In this document: positions 34,129 through 43,211 of the stretch, piece after piece
Position numbering within the stretch: the first letter of the stretch is position 1
How the letters are laid out: each line of letters starts with the position of its first letter
NCBI RefSeq assembly: GCF_050389805.1
Contig: NZ_CP130945.1
Span: 4,960,001-5,024,000, forward strand
Source: Bacillus_BD sp050389805
Lineage (GTDB): Bacteria > Bacillota > Bacilli > Bacillales > Cytobacillaceae
Length of the DNA: 64,000 bases
Direction of reading: 5' to 3'
Notes under the pieces: model-generated
The model's input: only the letters and a program-made list of their open reading frames with translations
The model's database searches: none
What the model was told of the DNA's origin: nothing
Made by a program: the position numbers and the translations under genes

Positions 34129-34381
34129 TTATTAAAACCTCCCTCTTTCCCGTTCATTGTTTTGCCATATTTCTAAAAGAAAGTATATCATGTGAAGACT
34201 ATTCTGTTTATTTTTAAAAAATTCAAACTAACGACATGTTTTTACATTATTATCGATTTTTCTATTCATGCATACAAGTTAATTGTTGATATGACCAGAT
34301 TTCCCGTTTTTTAACTTTTCTAATAAAAGAGTTTATTGAAGGAAAGTGTCGAACGATTAATAAGATAATTGGTAACTCCTT

Positions 34382-34586
34382 CAGAACAAAAAGCCTTTTG
34401 TTCCTGTGAGTAAAACTTAAGATAGTATTCATCCTTAGGCATAGCACATAAAAATCTTTCATGAAGATTGTTCTTTCATCTTCTTGATGAATTGGCTTAA
34501 TCACTCAGAGCCTGATTAAACCATTCCTTTAGGCTGAAGCCCTGACAAAACTTATGACCTCAAGGGGTAGCCCCTAGAACTAGACA
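34382..34586. repeat. Degenerate family A repeat, copy 4
   Basis: Contains the hairpin AACAAAAAGCCTTTTGTTCCTG, matching GGAACAAAAAGTCTTTTGTTCC in the 58750 copy, then TCCTTTAGGCTGAAGCC and ACTTATGACCTCAAGGGG, and ends CTAGAACTAGACAA. The central part has diverged beyond clear alignment. A spurious ORF crosses it. Confidence 0.5.
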
Positions 34587-34623
34587 ATAATCTGGGTTCA
34601 ACTATTTTTATCTTCTTAACATG

Positions 34624-34658
34624 CAAAAGCGACAGCTGGATACCAGCTGCCGCTTTAC
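34624..34658 (-). terminator. Terminator of the M23 peptidase gene
   Basis: On the minus strand AAAGCGGCAGCTGG and CCAGCTGTCGCTTTT pair just after the stop codon. Confidence 0.88.
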
Positions 34659-34660
34659 TA

Positions 34661-35758
34661 TTAAAGAACACTCATTGGATTTATAAGTTTACCATTTTTT
34701 AAGACTTCAAAGTGTAAATGCATACCTGTTGATCGACCTGTAGACCCCATTACTCCGATTTGTGTTCCTTTTGATACAGATTGTCCTGCTGAAACATTTA
34801 ACGAAGACATATGGGCATATAGAGTTGTATAACCATTCGGATGATTAATTTTAACATAATTACCATAATCATTATGCCATCCAGCAACTGCTACTGTACC
34901 ACCATCTGCTGCTAAAATCGCTCTGTTTGATACGCCAGCTATATCAATTCCTTTATGGAACTTACCCCATCGTGGACCTTGGTAAGAAGTAATAATTCCA
35001 CCTACTGCAGGCCAACCAAACTCACCATTTCCCTGTACGGAAGTAGCTGGTGGAGCTGATGAAGAGGTACTCTGTGATGTTTGGACAATTTGCTGTGAAA
35101 CATTGCTTGCTGCAAGCAATTCTTCTTTTTCATCCATTAATTCCTTCACTTCGGCTTGAAGCTTACTCTCTTTATCCTCTAATTCTTTCATCTTTGCATT
35201 TGTTTCTTCTTCCAACTGCTTTAAATCGGAAAGCATTGTTTCTAATGATTGAAGCTTGTCTTCGATCTCAGCTTTCGCTTGACTGACACGCTCCATATCT
35301 AAATTATGTTCTGTAAGAATATCCTTATCTGCTGAAACGATCGTAGCTACCGCTTCAGTACGATTAATAAAATCACTAAAACTTTGCGCTCCTAAGATAA
35401 CTTCTAAATAGCTAATCGTACCGCCAGTTTCTTGTAGAGACCGCGCACGATCTTTTAAGACAACATTCCGTGCCTCAATTCGTTTTTGTATTTCTTCTAT
35501 TTCTAATTGAAGACTCTCAATTTCAGTTTTTGTATCTCTAATCTCTTGATTCTTCTTTTCTATTTTTGATTGAGTTTGCGTCACCGTTTCGGATAGGTCC
35601 TTTAATTCATTTGACGCTTGTTTCAATTCGTCTTCCAATTTATTAATTTCTCCATTTATAGTAGAAACTTCATCAGCTTGAACAGGGGTTCCGCCACCAA
35701 AGATTCCACCGATTCCTAATGATGCTGTCAGTATTATTCCCATAACTGTTTTCTTCAA
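34661..35758 (-). CDS. Secreted peptidoglycan hydrolase: coiled-coil plus M23 peptidase domain
   Basis: A 365-residue exported protein. A signal peptide (residues 1-29, cleavage near VQADE) is followed by a long coiled coil (about 30-225) with the FtsEX/PcsB/CwlO-type segment TISYLEVILGAQSFSDFINR. A Ser/Gln-rich linker then leads to a C-terminal M23 metallopeptidase domain with the zinc ligands in KFHKGIDIA and MHLHFEV. EnvC-, CwlO- and PcsB-like proteins of this layout are often controlled by FtsEX. Unlike E. coli EnvC, the zinc ligands are intact, so it should be catalytic. The TTG start has AAGGAG nine bases upstream. Confidence 0.88.
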   Translation of the reverse strand: MKKTVMGIILTASLGIGGIFGGGTPVQADEVSTINGEINKLEDELKQASNELKDLSETVTQTQSKIEKKNQEIRDTKTEIESLQLEIEEIQKRIEARNVVLKDRARSLQETGGTISYLEVILGAQSFSDFINRTEAVATIVSADKDILTEHNLDMERVSQAKAEIEDKLQSLETMLSDLKQLEEETNAKMKELEDKESKLQAEVKELMDEKEELLAASNVSQQIVQTSQSTSSSAPPATSVQGNGEFGWPAVGGIITSYQGPRWGKFHKGIDIAGVSNRAILAADGGTVAVAGWHNDYGNYVKINHPNGYTTLYAHMSSLNVSAGQSVSKGTQIGVMGSTGRSTGMHLHFEVLKNGKLINPMSVL

Positions 35759-35934
35759 GATTTTCCGCTCCTTGCCAACCTATGTATAAAAATAACTGGA
35801 TGATTAATAGTTATATATATGTCGTAATTTGTCATTTTTTAAAATCCTCTATTAGGATAACATCGAATATTGTAGAATAATAGACCTATTTCTTTTCATT
35901 TATATTACAAAATAACTACAAACTGTAATAAATA

Positions 35935-35972
35935 TAAAAAAAGAGCACGACTAAAGTTGTCGTACTCCTAAT
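35935..35972 (-). terminator. Terminator of the formate dehydrogenase/molybdopterin gene run
   Basis: On the minus strand AGGAGTACGACAAC and GTCGTGCTCTTTTTTT form a strong intrinsic terminator right after moeB. Confidence 0.92.
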
Positions 35973-35980
35973 TAGGTTCA

Positions 35981-37003
35981 TTATCCCAATATTTTATTAT
36001 ACAAGGTTTTTGCCGCTGTTAAATCTTTTGTGCCATGAACAAGGGCACGTCCATCTTTGAAAATGACCATTCTTTCTTTATTGGTTTCAACCGATAACAA
36101 ATATGGATTTCCTTTAACTTCATAGCCAATGGCTGTTAATTGACGTGACAACTCCTCCAATGAAATTTGGAGTGGTGAAGGAGGTCGAACTTGTACTGTA
36201 TCGCGACCACAAAGAACAGTTGACTTCGTTAAATTTTCTCGATCTAAAAATGGATAGGTCCGGTTGTGACCACATGATAAGCAAGATTCATCCTTCGCCT
36301 TTGTCATTTTCATGCTTGAGTATTGATTTCGCCATAAATCAAAGCTCACAAGAGTGGTTCGAACCGCATCCCAGTCTTCAACTAAGATTTTTAATGCTTC
36401 AGCCACTTGATGAGCCACAACCATTCCAACAACAGGTGAAATCACCCCGACTGTATCACACGTCATTCCTTGACCCATCGACATTGATTTTAGTAAACAA
36501 TTAAGACATGGTGTCTTTCCAGGGATGATGGTAAAGCTCATTCCAAAGCTTCCTACAATCGCGCCATATATCCATGGAATATTAAGCTTTTGCGATACAT
36601 CATTAATCGCTAGTCTTGTTTCAAAATTATCTGTAGCATCAATGATTAAATCCTTGCCACGCGCTAATTCTTCAAGCAATTCTGGATTCGCATCGCCAAT
36701 AATTGCATGTATGACAACATCTGAATTAATTTGTTTTAAACGTTTTTCAGCCGCCGCTGCTTTTGGAAGCTTTTGTTCGACATCCTGCTCCGTATAAAGC
36801 TGTTGTCGTTGGAGATTACTCTCCTCCACATAATCTCGGTCCACGATCGTAATGGCACCAACGCCAGCTCTCGTTAACATTTCCGCGTTACTCGAGCCAA
36901 GTGCCCCGGCTCCTATCATGAGGACATGCTTTGACCGGATTTTCTCCTGTCCCTCTTTACCTATTGGTGAAAATAACATCTGTCGGGAGTATCGTTCAAA
37001 CAT
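35981..37003 (-). CDS. moeB: Molybdopterin-synthase adenylyltransferase (MoeB/ThiF family)
   Basis: Activates the C-terminal Gly-Gly of MoaD by adenylation before sulfur transfer. The 340-residue protein has the nucleotide loop MIGAGALGSS (residues 29-38), the DATDN motif (LIIDATDNFETR) and two zinc cysteine pairs (CLNC, CLSC). The E1-like domain covers about 1-245. About 95 extra C-terminal residues look like a degenerate rhodanese-type domain (LVHGTKDLTAAKTLY), but its expected catalytic cysteine was not seen. ThiF is the alternative identity. Position after moaD favours MoeB. It is the last gene of the run. Confidence 0.88.
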   Translation of the reverse strand: MFERYSRQMLFSPIGKEGQEKIRSKHVLMIGAGALGSSNAEMLTRAGVGAITIVDRDYVEESNLQRQQLYTEQDVEQKLPKAAAAEKRLKQINSDVVIHAIIGDANPELLEELARGKDLIIDATDNFETRLAINDVSQKLNIPWIYGAIVGSFGMSFTIIPGKTPCLNCLLKSMSMGQGMTCDTVGVISPVVGMVVAHQVAEALKILVEDWDAVRTTLVSFDLWRNQYSSMKMTKAKDESCLSCGHNRTYPFLDRENLTKSTVLCGRDTVQVRPPSPLQISLEELSRQLTAIGYEVKGNPYLLSVETNKERMVIFKDGRALVHGTKDLTAAKTLYNKILG

Positions 37004-37006
37004 AGA

Positions 37007-37237
37007 TCAACCACCACTAACTGGAGGAATAAAGGCAATAACATCTCCATCTTTAATCACTTCATCGTTTTCCGCAAATTCTTCATTCACAGAAACCATA
37101 ATATTATCAAGCTTTAGCTCGTATCTTTCAGCCATTTGTTTTTTCAAATCAGCAATGGTTAGCCCGTTTGCCTCAACCTCTACATGGTCTTGACCGACTG
37201 TATCACGTAAATGAGCAAAAAAGAGTACTTTATTCAT
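37007..37237 (-). CDS. moaD: Molybdopterin synthase small subunit
   Basis: A 76-residue ubiquitin-like sulfur carrier ending in the required Gly-Gly (FIPPVSGG), whose terminal carboxyl is adenylated by MoeB and thiocarboxylated. The frame is open to 37345 within moaE, but the ATG at 37237 lies behind GAGGAGG and gives MNKVLFFAHLRD, the family start. It overlaps moaE by eight bases, so the two subunits are translationally coupled. Confidence 0.93.
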   Translation of the reverse strand: MNKVLFFAHLRDTVGQDHVEVEANGLTIADLKKQMAERYELKLDNIMVSVNEEFAENDEVIKDGDVIAFIPPVSGG

Positions 37238-37700
37238 GTAAATCAGCCTCCTCAGGTTTTCCAGTTGGATAGGCAACCGTTTCTTTTTGATTTCCAACCC
37301 ATTCCTCGCCATCTTCCCAATGCTCTTTCTTCCAGATAGGGACAATTTCCTTAATTCTTTCTATGGCATAACGATTGGCTTCGTAAGCATCTGGGCGGTG
37401 TGGGGTTGAAACAGCAATGACAACAGCCACATCTGTAATATCTAATTTACCTACTCGATGGGTTATCGCTACTTTAGAGCCTTGCCATTTCTCTTCAATT
37501 TCACGACCAATTTGCTCCAGTTTTTTAACAGCCATTGCTTCATATGCTTCATAAATCAGATATAGCGTCTTCTTTCCATACGTTAGTTCTCTAACCGTAC
37601 CAATAAATGTAGTAATCGCGCCAGCCTCTCGTTGAACTACTTTATCAATGACCTCTTGTATATTGATCGGGTCTTGTGAAATCTCATAATACCTTACCAT
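37230..37700 (-). CDS. moaE: Molybdopterin synthase large subunit
   Basis: Combines with MoaD to insert two sulfurs into cyclic pyranopterin monophosphate. The 156-residue protein carries the substrate-binding FIGTVRELTYGK, HRVGKLDI, the STPHRPDAYEA segment and the catalytic lysine motif PIWKKEHWEDG. The ATG at 37700 follows GGGGGTG. It overlaps moaD at its 3' end. Confidence 0.94.
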   Translation of the reverse strand: MVRYYEISQDPINIQEVIDKVVQREAGAITTFIGTVRELTYGKKTLYLIYEAYEAMAVKKLEQIGREIEEKWQGSKVAITHRVGKLDITDVAVVIAVSTPHRPDAYEANRYAIERIKEIVPIWKKEHWEDGEEWVGNQKETVAYPTGKPEEADLHE

Positions 37701-37717
37701 TTTGACACCCCCAAAGA

Positions 37718-39649
37718 TTAAGATTCATTGCCAAAGAAAATAGGTTCTGGATGATCAACTACCTCATAACCACCTATGGCTTCAACATCTTGTTTAAAGT
37801 CCTTGCTTTGGATCACTGATAGTAGCTCTTTCCCCTGTTCACTATCAAAAAATTCCTTCGTCATCAATAAATCATAACTTTCATCTGACACTGGAATAAA
37901 ATCAATATCCATCGTTTTCGCAACAGAGTAAATTCCTAAGCCTACCGCATGTTCATCAACCTTCACTTCAGCGGCTACACTTAAATGCGAAAACATTTCT
38001 CGTCTGTATCCAACAATATCCTCAGTGGATAAACCTGCTTCTTTTAATAATAGATCAAATAGAATCCTCGTACCCGCTCCCTTTTGTCTATTTACAAAAT
38101 CAGCCTTTAGATTCGCGATATCTTTTATATTCTCTATCCCAAGTGGATTTCCCTTTGCGACAAACCAACCTTGTTTTCGCTTTAAAAATGGATAAAGAAC
38201 GACTTCTTTATCTGCTAAAAACTTTTTAATATAAGGGATATTATACGTATTAGTTTCAGGATCTAATAAATGGGTACCTGCTACATGAGCTTCACCCTTT
38301 TTAATGGCCATTAAACCAGCCATGCTACCAACATGAGAAGAAATAATTTTTGAATTTGGATTGTTCTTTTTCAAATGAGAAGAAAGGATGTCAATTGTAA
38401 GATCATGGCTGCCATTAAACACAATGGCTTGGCTTATTTCATCAATCGGCTTTAGTAAGTCGACTTCTACCATTTCGCCTTGTTCAAAACCAAGTAAATG
38501 AGACGGAATCAAAAGCATGCCATCTGCTTTTACAAGTGACATCGTAACGCCGGCAGCTCGAGGTAACGGATTGGCAACATATTCTCCATTTACAAATCCA
38601 ATACTCATTCGGATAAAATCCTCCGCTCCCATTGTTCCAACAATCCGTCTTCCTAGTTTAACCTTCAACTTAGGTCGTTTTGGTACTGGAATCTGTAAAT
38701 AATCGCAAACCAATGGCTGAACAAACCATTCAAAGTCCAAGTAAGCAGATACTGGGTATCCTGGAACTCCAATAACTAATTTATCTTTAATTTTGCCTAG
38801 AATAACAGGTTTCCCTGGTCTTGTCGCCACGCCATGTGTATAGACTTCGCCTAGTTCCTCAATAATATGAACCGTATAGTCTTCAGAACCAGCAGAAGAT
38901 CCCGCATTGATGACCACGATATCTGAATGTTCAACCCCTTGAAGCAAGGCTTCTTTCATTGCATCTGGGTCATCCTTAATAATGGATGATAAAAGCGGTT
39001 CTCCGCCCCATTCATGAATATAATTTGCCATCACCGATCCATTAAACTCTACTAATTTCCCTGGAGGGGTTTCTCCATCTGGAAATACTAATTCATTTCC
39101 CGTTGGAATGATTGAAACCACTGGCTTTTTCACAACAGGTACTTCAATTCGTTGTGAAGCTAAAAGGACACCAATATCAACTGGACGGATTTTATGACCT
39201 TGCGGAAAAAGCATTTCCTCTTGGACAATATCCTCACCTATTGGTCGAATATGTTGCCAAGGTGCAGCAGGTTCAATAATTTCAACTGTCACATCATCGA
39301 TTTCTTGTATATGCTCAATCATAATCACCGCATTATAGGGTGCGGGAATTTCATTTCCAGTATTCACATATACAAAGCTTTCATTTAATTTAAGGTGAAC
39401 AGGGTTTTGTTCATGTGCAGTAAATGTATCCTCTGCTTTAACAGCAATTCCATCCATAGCAGAAGCATGATAATGAGGACTCGACATTTTTGCGAATATT
39501 GGCGCCGCCGTCACTCTCCCTAATGCTTCTGTACTTGGAATCGTTTCTACCTGCCGCTGAGGATGAAAGTTATTCAATAATTCTTGTAATGCCTCTTCCC
39601 TTGGTGTATCTTGCAAATAGATTTTACGTTTATATTTTGATCGATTCAT
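37718..39649 (-). CDS. MoeA-type molybdenum insertase fused to a periplasmic-binding-protein-like domain
   Basis: A 643-residue fusion. Residues about 1-410 are a full MoeA (molybdopterin molybdotransferase) with the MoCF-type motif NAGSSAGSEDYT and PGKPVILGKI...GVPGYPVSAYL. Residues about 415-640 are a substrate-binding-protein-like domain (IVFNGSHDLTIDIL; GEAHVAGTHLLDPE; NRQKGAGTRILFDLLL), the PBP-like domain also fused to ModE-type regulators, likely to bind molybdate or tungstate. The ATG at 39649 has GATAGGTGAT upstream; a GTG three codons earlier lies inside that site. It is directly downstream of a second, single-domain moeA. Confidence 0.9.
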   Translation of the reverse strand: MNRSKYKRKIYLQDTPREEALQELLNNFHPQRQVETIPSTEALGRVTAAPIFAKMSSPHYHASAMDGIAVKAEDTFTAHEQNPVHLKLNESFVYVNTGNEIPAPYNAVIMIEHIQEIDDVTVEIIEPAAPWQHIRPIGEDIVQEEMLFPQGHKIRPVDIGVLLASQRIEVPVVKKPVVSIIPTGNELVFPDGETPPGKLVEFNGSVMANYIHEWGGEPLLSSIIKDDPDAMKEALLQGVEHSDIVVINAGSSAGSEDYTVHIIEELGEVYTHGVATRPGKPVILGKIKDKLVIGVPGYPVSAYLDFEWFVQPLVCDYLQIPVPKRPKLKVKLGRRIVGTMGAEDFIRMSIGFVNGEYVANPLPRAAGVTMSLVKADGMLLIPSHLLGFEQGEMVEVDLLKPIDEISQAIVFNGSHDLTIDILSSHLKKNNPNSKIISSHVGSMAGLMAIKKGEAHVAGTHLLDPETNTYNIPYIKKFLADKEVVLYPFLKRKQGWFVAKGNPLGIENIKDIANLKADFVNRQKGAGTRILFDLLLKEAGLSTEDIVGYRREMFSHLSVAAEVKVDEHAVGLGIYSVAKTMDIDFIPVSDESYDLLMTKEFFDSEQGKELLSVIQSKDFKQDVEAIGGYEVVDHPEPIFFGNES

Positions 39650-39658
39650 CTCTATCAC

Positions 39659-40888
39659 CTATCCAAATAATCTTACTGACACCGTATCACCTTTTAAGAT
39701 TCCTTCGCTGTTTGAAGGGATTTCGATCATTCCCTCACTTTTAACGAGTGTTGAAATCAACCCTGATTTTCCGATAATCGGGTCAGCATACCATTGGTTA
39801 TTTTCAAAATAAATCCGTGCTCGAATATAGTCTGTTCTTCCAGGAGTAGAAGGTAAATTCTTTGTTACAATCGCTTTTGCCAAATTCAGTTCAACTGTAT
39901 TCCAACCTTGTAATCTATGTAAAACCGCTTTTCCAAAAAGATAAAAAATAATCATCGCTGAAGCAGGATGACCTGGAAGTCCTATAATTGGCTTACCATT
40001 TGCAGATGCAAGAATCGTTGGTTTCCCTGGCTTAATAGCAACACCATGAACAAAAACCCCTGGTTCTCCTAACGAATCAATCACTTCAACGGAGTAATCC
40101 TTCGTTCCCACTGAACTTCCGCCTGAAAGTATTAAACAATCAGTCTTTTTAAGCATTTCCTCTGTTGCTCGCTCCAATTCCTCGCGTTGGTCTTCGACAA
40201 TACCTCCATTAAGAAATTCGCAGCCCCACTCCGTAACAAGAGCACCAATGGTGATTCCGTTCATATCTCGAACTTGTCCAATTTGAAGCTCCTTTGTTTC
40301 AATTGGAACAATTTCGTCCCCTGTTGAAAGATACCCAATCACAGGTTTACGATAAACTGTAACATCTGTAATTCCCTGTGAAGCAAGTGCCCCTAATTCT
40401 TGTGGACGTAGTTTTGATCCAGCTGTTAATAGGAGTTCTCCTTCTTTTAAGTCTTCACCAATTGAAATGACATTTTCTCCTGGTGCAACCTGTCTATATA
40501 AATTAAGAAGACCACTTAAATCTTCACAGTGTTCGATCATGATGACCGAATCACTACCTTCTGGAAGCATGCCTCCTGTAGGAACGTACATCGTTTCTCC
40601 AGCACTTATCCCCTTTTCAGGTGCCTCTCCCATCATCACTTCACCAATCACTGATAGAAACCCAGGCATATTTTCAGAAGAGCCAAAGGTATCAACAGCC
40701 TTAACTGCATATCCGTCCACAGAAGATCGACGGAATCCTGGTACATTTTCCTTTACCCTAATATCTTCTGCCAAAATGTAATTTAAGGCTTTATGTAAAG
40801 GCAAAACAATTCTTTCTGATAAAGGTTTTATCATTTCCTCAATCAGCGAAAACGTTTCCTCTACCGATTTTACTTGGAAAAATCTCAT
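39659..40888 (-). CDS. moeA: Molybdopterin molybdenumtransferase MoeA
   Basis: Inserts molybdate into adenylylated molybdopterin. The 409-residue protein shows the MoeA order: domain with RRSSVDGYAVKA and VPTGGMLPEGSDSVIMIEHC, the MPT-binding LSGGSSVGTKDYSVE, and KPGKPTILASANGKPIIGLPGHPAS. Its start overlaps the mobA stop by 4 bp and its stop is next to the fused moeA. Both paralogues keep their MPT-binding signatures, so neither looks decayed. Confidence 0.93.
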   Translation of the reverse strand: MRFFQVKSVEETFSLIEEMIKPLSERIVLPLHKALNYILAEDIRVKENVPGFRRSSVDGYAVKAVDTFGSSENMPGFLSVIGEVMMGEAPEKGISAGETMYVPTGGMLPEGSDSVIMIEHCEDLSGLLNLYRQVAPGENVISIGEDLKEGELLLTAGSKLRPQELGALASQGITDVTVYRKPVIGYLSTGDEIVPIETKELQIGQVRDMNGITIGALVTEWGCEFLNGGIVEDQREELERATEEMLKKTDCLILSGGSSVGTKDYSVEVIDSLGEPGVFVHGVAIKPGKPTILASANGKPIIGLPGHPASAMIIFYLFGKAVLHRLQGWNTVELNLAKAIVTKNLPSTPGRTDYIRARIYFENNQWYADPIIGKSGLISTLVKSEGMIEIPSNSEGILKGDTVSVRLFG

Positions 40889-41502
40889 GATTCACGTACA
40901 CCACCTTTTGTCTTAACAAAATCAATTGCTCTATGATATTCAGTTGGATGATTCATATTAAAATAGTATTGATCATCCGTCGAGATTCCTTGTGAATCTA
41001 AATCTTGATTCTTTACTATTTTAACATGAATCGTATGTAAAAGTTGTCTTATACGCAGATTATTCTCAGTAAGTGACGTTGTAACCGCTGGAACAATTGA
41101 TTTTCGATAGGCTGCAAATAGGGGGTGCAGCTGTCCATTTACTTCTGGCACAACTGCTTGATAATACTCTAAAAGGGTAAGTAAGTACTTACCCGTATCT
41201 ATCGAAATAAAAGGCATGTCGCAGGCGACAATTAAATTGTTTTCTGTTTGCGAAGACGTTAAACCCGCTTCAATTCCAGCAAGGGGACCCATATCTTTCC
41301 ACTTGTCTTCCACCATTGGAAGCTGTAGAAATTTATAGTCTTGAAAGTGATTGGTGACAATGATGCATTGGTCTACGATTTGCTCAACTTGTCCAACAAT
41401 CCTTTCAATCACCGTCTTTCCTTCAATCGTAAGCAAAGCTTTATTCGTCCCCATCCGACTTGATTTCCCGCCTGCTAAAATAATGCCTGTCGTTTTCATC
41501 AT
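40885..41502 (-). CDS. mobA: Molybdenum cofactor guanylyltransferase
   Basis: Attaches GMP to Mo-molybdopterin to form the bis-MGD cofactor that formate dehydrogenase needs. The 205-residue nucleotidyltransferase has the start GIILAGGKSSRMGTNKALL (GTP loop), then DMGPLAGIEAGL and the metal-site aspartate in IVACDMPFIS. Two adjacent ATGs occur at 41502 and 41499 behind GAGGTG; the first was kept. It overlaps moeA by 4 bp and follows fdhE by 14 bp. Confidence 0.93.
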   Translation of the reverse strand: MMKTTGIILAGGKSSRMGTNKALLTIEGKTVIERIVGQVEQIVDQCIIVTNHFQDYKFLQLPMVEDKWKDMGPLAGIEAGLTSSQTENNLIVACDMPFISIDTGKYLLTLLEYYQAVVPEVNGQLHPLFAAYRKSIVPAVTTSLTENNLRIRQLLHTIHVKIVKNQDLDSQGISTDDQYYFNMNHPTEYHRAIDFVKTKGGVRES

Positions 41503-41516
41503 TAATAAAGCACCTC

Positions 41517-42323
41517 TTAGTGAGAAGTTTCTTCGTCCTCGATAAATCCATAACCATGTTCTTGCGCAATATAATCTAAATGAATGGTCTTTAGGTCTAA
41601 AATTTCTGGTGATGACACCTTCAGTAATTTTCGAATATCAATAAGCTTAGTATACCCCTTGCAAGATTTACATGCATAAATTTCAGCGCTATCATCATCT
41701 TCAACCCTTAACACGATTACTTGGCCTGGTTCTTCTGTTCCACAGTGTGCACAGCTTATCTTCTTCTCTTCCCAAGAAAAGTGACATCTTGGGCATGTTA
41801 TTTCTTTTTTACCCTCTTTATTAATCACGGCAAGTCTAGGTGGTTCTCCACAAACAGGACAAGATCCTTTATGCCCTTTCTCCACTGTGATTTGTTCTTC
41901 TAACTCTTGTGTAGCCTTTTGAATAAATGGTCGTACGGCACTCTCTGCAATAAATAAAGGGAGCCATTCCGGAAGGTCGTGTTCCTTCGCAAAATCTGAA
42001 AAGTAGTATGAGTTTACCGCAATGGCTTCCTTTGCCCACTTTTCCAAGCACTCATCGTCTAATACCGTCTTCAGTTTATCTAACTCTTGTGCAGACTCTG
42101 CAATGTTATCTTGAATAATATGAATAAGGTCCTCAATAAAAGAGCGGTAATCCCTTACATTTATATGTAATTCTTGTTGTGGAAGAAGGGGATAACCTTT
42201 TATATTGGAATCTTTCTTTATAACAATCTCTTGCTGTGACAATCTTTCAAGTCCAGCCTTATTTACCTTCGAAATATCCTCCTGGAGCTTTAAATACTCA
42301 GGACTGATTACATTTGTTTTCAT
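41517..42323 (-). CDS. fdhE: Formate dehydrogenase accessory protein FdhE
   Basis: A 268-residue rubredoxin-like protein with four Cys-x-x-Cys pairs (CPVC, CPRC, CAHC, CKSC) in the C-terminal half, which bind iron or zinc. FdhE proteins are needed for maturation or assembly of respiratory formate dehydrogenases. The N-terminal 140 residues are helical. The ATG at 42323 has GAGGTG six bases upstream. It lies between the gamma subunit gene and mobA, separated from the former by a large inverted repeat. Confidence 0.9.
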   Translation of the reverse strand: MKTNVISPEYLKLQEDISKVNKAGLERLSQQEIVIKKDSNIKGYPLLPQQELHINVRDYRSFIEDLIHIIQDNIAESAQELDKLKTVLDDECLEKWAKEAIAVNSYYFSDFAKEHDLPEWLPLFIAESAVRPFIQKATQELEEQITVEKGHKGSCPVCGEPPRLAVINKEGKKEITCPRCHFSWEEKKISCAHCGTEEPGQVIVLRVEDDDSAEIYACKSCKGYTKLIDIRKLLKVSSPEILDLKTIHLDYIAQEHGYGFIEDEETSH

Positions 42324-42362
42324 TATATTCACCTCACGGATAGTAATAAAGAAATAGGAAAG

Positions 42363-42478
42363 GAGGCTGGCTCAAGGAAGTCAAACTCCACATGACAACC
42401 ATATCATATAAATAATGCCCTTGATATGATTTTATTGCACTGTGGGGTCTGACACTATATATCCTTTGAGTCAGCCTC
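42363..42478. repeat. Long inverted repeat between fdnI and fdhE
   Basis: GAGGCTGGCTCAAGGA at the left is mirrored by TCCTTTGAGTCAGCCTC at the right, and GTCAAACTCCACA by TGTGGGGTCTGAC further in, with ATATCAT...GATATGAT near the centre. The arms are about 50 nt each. It would form one long hairpin in the middle of the operon, and could be a terminator/attenuator, an RNA-processing site or a MITE. Confidence 0.85.
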
Positions 42479-42497
42479 TCTTTCTGTTTATTTCTTA

Positions 42498-43211
42498 TTA
42501 TGCACCTTTATTTCGTTTTTCTTCCTCTTCTTTAGCTAAAGCTTCATCTTCTGCTTTCACTTCATCATACCAAATTCCGTGGTGATGTTTTGCATAGTCT
42601 TCGGAAACATAGCCTGTAGTCATACCTTCAAGGGATGCCTTAGAAGATGGGTTTTTACTAGACAAGTAGATATGTCCAATAACAACCATGAAAGATAAAC
42701 CTAAAGCAATGTTATGCATAGGATATGACCAGTCGATCGCCCAACCAGGGAAATACTGTGGAACCCACATTACTACACCTGAAGCAACAAACATAAAGAA
42801 TGTAAAGATTTGCATTAAAGAGTTCATTTTTTCCCCACCGCTGATAAAGTCTTGTGGTGGATTTTTAGTTTTAAAGCCAAACATATCTAACGGGAAGTTC
42901 ATTAGGTATTTAATATCGTGTTTTCCCCATTTAAATGCATTTTTTAGCCAGTGGAACATACTTTTTCTGTCAAAAATTAACATATAGATTGGAAACAATA
43001 CAAACGCAATTGCTGCCCCTCTATGAATTAAACGCGCGATTGCTGGTCCACCGAATAATACATATAACCAGTCAAAAAACTCTGTGTACATCGCTAAGCC
43101 TGTTAAATAGAGTGTAAAGTATGCAAGTGCATAACCCCAGTGAAAAATCATAAAGTGAATTGAAAATCGTTTGACCTTGCCATTTTGAATTTTAGGTTTG
43201 CGATTACTCAT
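42498..43211 (-). CDS. fdnI: Formate dehydrogenase-N gamma subunit (cytochrome b)
   Basis: A 237-residue integral membrane subunit with four hydrophobic helices (about residues 25-45, 60-78, 135-155, 170-190). Its histidines suit two b hemes (IHFMIFHWG, LIHRGAA, YPMHNIALG, VVIGHIYLS). It takes electrons from the iron-sulfur subunit and passes them to menaquinone. The ATG at 43211, behind GGAAGGTGA, overlaps the beta-subunit stop by 8 bp. The last 35 residues are a charged cytoplasmic tail. Confidence 0.9.
   Translation of the reverse strand: MSNRKPKIQNGKVKRFSIHFMIFHWGYALAYFTLYLTGLAMYTEFFDWLYVLFGGPAIARLIHRGAAIAFVLFPIYMLIFDRKSMFHWLKNAFKWGKHDIKYLMNFPLDMFGFKTKNPPQDFISGGEKMNSLMQIFTFFMFVASGVVMWVPQYFPGWAIDWSYPMHNIALGLSFMVVIGHIYLSSKNPSSKASLEGMTTGYVSEDYAKHHHGIWYDEVKAEDEALAKEEEEKRNKGA

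Noticed and set aside
34262..34504. An 80-codon minus-strand frame
   Set aside because: It crosses the AACAAAAAGCC/TTTTGTTC hairpin of a decayed family A repeat, has no family resemblance and no good ribosome site.
42363..42478. tRNA-Sec near the fdh genes
   Set aside because: The fold is one long hairpin without a T-loop (GTTCGA-like) or CCA end; no tRNA-Sec was found in the window.
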